Shown piece by piece: positions 7,549 through 10,178 of a DNA stretch of 10,178 nucleotides (positions within the stretch are counted from its first letter, which is position 1; each line of letters begins with the position of its first letter). The notes under the pieces are model-generated. The model had not been told where the DNA came from. It searched no databases and was given only the letters and a program-made list of their open reading frames with translations. A program made the translations under genes and the position numbers. The stretch comes from Chitinophagales bacterium (GTDB lineage Bacteria > Bacteroidota > Bacteroidia > Chitinophagales > UBA10324), in contig JACCZV010000211.1 of the NCBI GenBank assembly GCA_013695775.1, positions 1-10,178 on the forward strand, in the 5' to 3' direction.

Positions 7549-8268
7549 CTATGCAGCCGATTGATAGATATATCGTACAAGTGATCTTTTCGCTACAGGC
7601 AACAGCGTTTCATTCAGGGGGTATTCAAATTTAGATTCAACAACATAGGTCGCTGGATTTGGGATGTTTTTAAATTCTTTGATCAACTGAAACTTGATCT
7701 CTTCAAAGGTGTGGGAAAAGCTGCGGGAATAATTACCGACGAACTGTGTCTTAATTCCCCGGAATTTTTCATTTGCACCTTCAAAAATAGTGATCATATA
7801 GCTGTAAACACTGGTTTCCTTTGATGATGATTTCGTCAGCATCATATAACCCTCCTCCGGGTTGAGTGAAACAATTCCTACCGGGAAAATTTTTAAATCC
7901 TCTTCCACTTCCTGGTAAATCTCTTTCCCTTCCTCAAGTTGACGATGCATGGTAGGAATGGCATAATCAATAATAGCTTCTACATCCTCCATATATTCCT
8001 CATCAGCTATTAACTTTTCAAACTCCACTTTGAAAATTTCCAGATCTATCTTGCTAATCTGTTTTGGGAAATGATTGGATACATATGTCTTATTTCTTTT
8101 AATAGTTATTAGATTGTTGTAATGCAGCAGAAGATCAGATAAAACCGGATATAATTTCTTTTCATCAAAATCGTGGCTTACCTCCTGCAGGTAAGCAAGC
8201 AAAAGGTATTTTTTATATTCGAAATCCATCAACCCCTCCGTGACCCAGTTTAAATTCAATTGTTTCAT
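7549..8268 (-). CDS. Conserved-looking cytosolic protein of unknown function
   Basis: This is a complete 239-residue protein on the minus strand with ATG at 8268-8266 and TAG at 7551-7549. It has no signal peptide, membrane helix or known catalytic motif that I can see. The N-terminal half (1-125) is charged and helical: NWVTEGLMDFEYKKYLLLAYL, then a DEKKLYPVLSDLLLHYNNL helix and an acidic EEGKEIYQEVEEDL helix (112-125). The C-terminal half (126-239) alternates short strands and helices: FPVGIVSLNPEEGYMML, SVYSYMITIFEG, FRGIKTQFVGNY, and a basic end AKRSLVRYIYQSAA. The opening (QLNLNWVTEGLMDFEYKKY) resembles a hypothetical protein I recall as widespread in Bacteroidota, but I cannot assign a family name. 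It is convergent with secG and 200 bases downstream of the SDR gene on the same strand, so it could be a separate unit. Codon use and composition resemble the neighbours, so it is very likely a real gene. Confidence 0.85.
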   Translation of the reverse strand: MKQLNLNWVTEGLMDFEYKKYLLLAYLQEVSHDFDEKKLYPVLSDLLLHYNNLITIKRNKTYVSNHFPKQISKIDLEIFKVEFEKLIADEEYMEDVEAIIDYAIPTMHRQLEEGKEIYQEVEEDLKIFPVGIVSLNPEEGYMMLTKSSSKETSVYSYMITIFEGANEKFRGIKTQFVGNYSRSFSHTFEEIKFQLIKEFKNIPNPATYVVESKFEYPLNETLLPVAKRSLVRYIYQSAA

Positions 8269-8408
8269 CGCGTTAATTTTTTAATCCCTCGATTTTATAA
8301 AGAAAGCTGCATAAGTTTATCTTAATAGCAACAAAGTTTCTCACCAGGGTTAAATGCATTGTAGTTATTGAAAGTATAAGGACAAATAATAAACCAATAT
8401 AGACTAAT

Positions 8409-8423
8409 CCATTATTATAATGG
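8409..8423. repeat. 15-base perfect inverted repeat, possible operator
   Basis: CCATTAT-T-ATAATGG has 7-base arms and a single central base. It lies in the 200-base gap between the SDR gene stop (8469) and the start of the unknown gene (8268), about 140 bases upstream of that start. It could bind a dimeric regulator, but an AT-rich palindrome this short can easily arise by chance, and the distance to the start is long for an operator. Confidence 0.25.
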
Positions 8424-8468
8424 TAGTTGTGAAAACAGGTTTCAAATACTATCAAAAAATACTTCTGG

Positions 8469-9332
8469 CTATTTCCCCCTCATCTTTTCCAACTGATCCC
8501 ATAAAGATTGCGGAATGTTTTCCAGATTGGTGAATTGCCCTGCTCCATGCAGCCATTCCCCACCGTCAATTACAACGACCTCTCCATTAATGTAAGCCGA
8601 AAAATCTGAGAGCAGATATGCTGAGAGGTTTGCAAGTTCCTGATGATTGCCATAACGTCCCAAGGGAATGCGTTTAAGCGGATCAACATATTGCTGTACT
8701 TCCTCAGGAAACAACCGACTCCATGCTCCCTCCGTTGGAAATGGTCCCGGTGCGATGGCATTACACCTTATATTTTTCCTGCCCCACTCAGCAGCAAGGG
8801 AACGGGTAAGGGCCAACACTCCACCCTTTGCAGCGGCGGACGGCGCCACATATCCCGATCCGGTAAGGGCATAAGTGGTTACTATATTTAAAATATTTCC
8901 GGGTAAGTTATTTTCAATCCAATATTTTCCAAAAGCTAGGGAGCAATTGTAAGTGCCTTTTAGCACAATGTCAACCACCACATCAAAGGCTCGGTGAGAA
9001 AGACGTTCTGTGGGCATTACAAAATTTCCGGCCGCATTATTTATTAACGCATCCACCCTTCCGAATTCATTTAAAGTGTGCTTCAGCATCCGCTCCACCT
9101 CATCATATTTACGAACATCACATGCAACGGTCACTACTTTTCCTCCGGTCTCTTTTTCTAATGCTGTAGCGGTTTCTTGTAACACATCAATCTTTCGGCT
9201 TGTGATTACCAGCTTCGCTCCAAGCTGCACGCAATATTTACCCATAGCTCGCCCTAATCCTGTGCCACCACCTGTGATTACGATCACTTTATTTTCAAGA
9301 GCTCCCTCTTTTAACATCGGTTCATTGTACAT
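8469..9332 (-). CDS. SDR-family 2,4-dienoyl-CoA reductase-like oxidoreductase
   Basis: This NAD(P)H-dependent short-chain dehydrogenase has 287 residues. The Rossmann dinucleotide motif is TGGGTGLG (20-27), the Asp/Val adenine contact is ACDV (70-73), and NNAAGNF (98-104) is the central-strand motif. The usual YxxxK is absent: the helix reads VAPSAAAKGGV with Ser165 and Lys169, and a tyrosine sits earlier at Tyr154 in VTTYALTGSGY. This is the layout of mitochondrial DECR1, where I recall Tyr199, Ser210 and Lys214, with the same spacings of 11 and 15. Downstream features also match DECR: APGPFPTEGAWSRL, RIPLGRYGNHQELANLSAYL, INGEVVVIDGGEW, and a C-terminal SLWDQLEKMRGK helix. The expected role is reducing 2,4-dienoyl-CoA intermediates so that unsaturated fatty acids can be beta-oxidised. 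This is the SDR type, not the flavin/Fe-S FadH of E. coli. No other fatty-acid gene is in the window. ATG at 9332 leaves 12 residues before the core; Met6 is an alternative start. Confidence 0.88.
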   Translation of the reverse strand: MYNEPMLKEGALENKVIVITGGGTGLGRAMGKYCVQLGAKLVITSRKIDVLQETATALEKETGGKVVTVACDVRKYDEVERMLKHTLNEFGRVDALINNAAGNFVMPTERLSHRAFDVVVDIVLKGTYNCSLAFGKYWIENNLPGNILNIVTTYALTGSGYVAPSAAAKGGVLALTRSLAAEWGRKNIRCNAIAPGPFPTEGAWSRLFPEEVQQYVDPLKRIPLGRYGNHQELANLSAYLLSDFSAYINGEVVVIDGGEWLHGAGQFTNLENIPQSLWDQLEKMRGK

Positions 9333-9503
9333 AATATTTTTTTTAAACTCTTAGCAATTTATATCAAAATCAATCCTCTCAAGAATATATCACGGACATC
9401 TTAGATTGTTTTCTTCTCGACAATTATCCTGAGAAGTTTCAATGCTAATCTCGTAAACATAATTGCGTGGGAAGCATTATGATAGTCTGATTACATTTCC
9501 ACC

Positions 9504-9511
9504 TAATTTTG
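9504..9511 (+). promoter_or_regulatory. Candidate -7 promoter box immediately before the exonuclease gene
   Basis: TAATTTTG matches TAnnTTTG exactly and ends five bases before the ATG at 9517. Transcription from such a box would begin at or within a few bases of the start codon, giving a leaderless or nearly leaderless mRNA. No TTG/TTTG -33 element is visible at the normal distance, so the match may be accidental in AT-rich sequence. Confidence 0.35.
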
Positions 9512-9516
9512 TTTTT

Positions 9517-10178
9517 ATGGATCAGCTGCTTCAATTTACTGATAGAGGAATTTACTGTGAGGCAGGTGATTTTTATATTGATCCCTGGAAGCCTGTAAAT
9601 CGTGCAGTAATCACCCATGCGCACAGTGATCATGCTTACCGTGGTCACAACCTTTACCTGGCACATCCCAAATCTGTTCCTGTATTAAAATACCGGTTAG
9701 GCGGTGATATTCAGGTACAGTCAATGGATTACATGGAATCATTATCACACAACGGAGTCGCTATTTCCTTACATCCAGCAGGACACATAGTTGGTTCATC
9801 ACAGGTGCGTGTTGAATATCAGGGAGAGGTATGGGTAGCATCAGGCGATTATAAAACCCAAGATGATGGGCTAAGCACACCTTATGAACCAGTGAAATGC
9901 AATGCCTTTATTTCTGAGTCCACATTCGGACTGCCCATCTTCCAATGGAGATCACAACAAAGTATTTTTGATCAGCTGCACCAATGGTGGCGAAAAAACC
10001 AGGATGAAGGCACCGCCAGCGTAATACTCTGCTATGCACTTGGAAAAGCACAGCGTATTCTTTCTGGTATTGATACTTCCATCGGTCCAGTTTTCGCACA
10101 TGGCGCTATCGCGAATATAAATGACCTCATGATATCTGCCGGAGAACCTCTTCCTGAAGTATTGCGCATTACAGCAGA
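9517..10178 (+). CDS. DNA-ligase-associated exonuclease, MBL-fold/beta-CASP (3' end missing)
   Basis: The frame is open from ATG 9517 to the window edge, giving 220 residues. The family is usually ~330-345 long, so roughly two-thirds is present. The metallo-beta-lactamase motif THAHSDHA (His34, His36, Asp38, His39) is followed by HPAGHIVGSSQV (His90) and SGDYK (Asp111), which are the remaining metal ligands. SESTFG (133-138, Glu134) corresponds to beta-CASP motif A and FAHGAI (His195) to motif B, with the LCYALGKAQRIL core between them. The opening QFTDRGIYCEAGDFYIDPW is characteristic of the ligase-associated exonuclease family (TIGR04122), relatives of SNM1/CPSF73 nucleases. These are thought to process DNA ends in repair together with an ATP-dependent ligase and an Lhr-like helicase. 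The start fits homologues; an in-frame stop lies at 9460 and no Shine-Dalgarno is present. It is divergent from the SDR gene, with a 184-base gap. Confidence 0.92.
   Translation, partial: MDQLLQFTDRGIYCEAGDFYIDPWKPVNRAVITHAHSDHAYRGHNLYLAHPKSVPVLKYRLGGDIQVQSMDYMESLSHNGVAISLHPAGHIVGSSQVRVEYQGEVWVASGDYKTQDDGLSTPYEPVKCNAFISESTFGLPIFQWRSQQSIFDQLHQWWRKNQDEGTASVILCYALGKAQRILSGIDTSIGPVFAHGAIANINDLMISAGEPLPEVLRITA

Noticed and set aside
8273..8455. Minus-strand 60-codon frame with a hydrophobic middle between the SDR gene and the unknown gene
   Set aside because: Composition looks like translated AT-rich spacer: no coherent signal or membrane topology, no recognisable family, and no start signal.
9365..9372. 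Possible -7 box (TGATTTTG) for the SDR gene on the minus strand
   Set aside because: One mismatch at a key position and no -33 element at the right spacing.
9445..9666. Minus-strand 73-codon frame
   Set aside because: It overlaps the start of the clearly coding exonuclease gene on the opposite strand and its protein has no family character.

Overview
The window looks like chromosomal DNA of a Bacteroidota bacterium, probably near Chitinophagales/Sphingobacteriales, although the order is only a guess. The evidence is two secreted proteins with type IX secretion (T9SS) C-terminal sorting domains, a TAnnTTTG-type -7 promoter box, the near absence of Shine-Dalgarno sequences, and the gene order miaB / sigma-54 activator / lptE / acidic TPR-like protein / secG, which I recognise as a recurring Bacteroidota neighbourhood. 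Base composition is moderately AT-rich, and I see no sharp compositional break, insertion sequence, tRNA, rRNA, CRISPR array or phage gene.

Layout. (1) Positions 2-2123 hold two plus-strand T9SS cargo genes in tandem. The first is cut off by the left edge. The second is complete and ends at a good Rho-independent terminator (2142-2178). (2) Positions 2290-7465 hold a plus-strand housekeeping and envelope cluster. It contains MiaB (tRNA ms2i6A synthase), a sigma-54-dependent activator with no N-terminal sensory domain, the LptE-like lipoprotein of the LPS transport machine, a 484-residue acidic protein with a TPR-like C-terminus, and SecG. The last three are separated by one nucleotide each and are almost certainly co-transcribed. 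(3) Positions 7549-8268 hold, on the minus strand, a conserved-looking but functionally unknown cytosolic protein convergent with secG. (4) Positions 8469-9332 hold, on the minus strand, a short-chain dehydrogenase whose active site matches the 2,4-dienoyl-CoA reductase (DECR1) type. (5) From 9517 to the right edge runs the first two-thirds of a beta-CASP metallo-beta-lactamase-fold nuclease of the DNA-ligase-associated exonuclease family, divergent from the SDR gene.

The cluster in (2) joins tRNA modification, transcriptional activation, outer-membrane LPS assembly and protein export. What links them is not shown by the sequence, and the sigma-54 activator and the 484-residue protein are the least understood members. 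All intergenic gaps are under 300 bases: 869-980, 2124-2321 (terminator plus promoter), 3750-3840, 5038-5165, 7466-7548, 8269-8468 and 9333-9516. I see no extra gene in any of them. I found no clearly new biological system. The items most worth following are the orphan sigma-54 activator, the 484-residue linker protein, and the DNA-repair operon that probably begins at the right edge.
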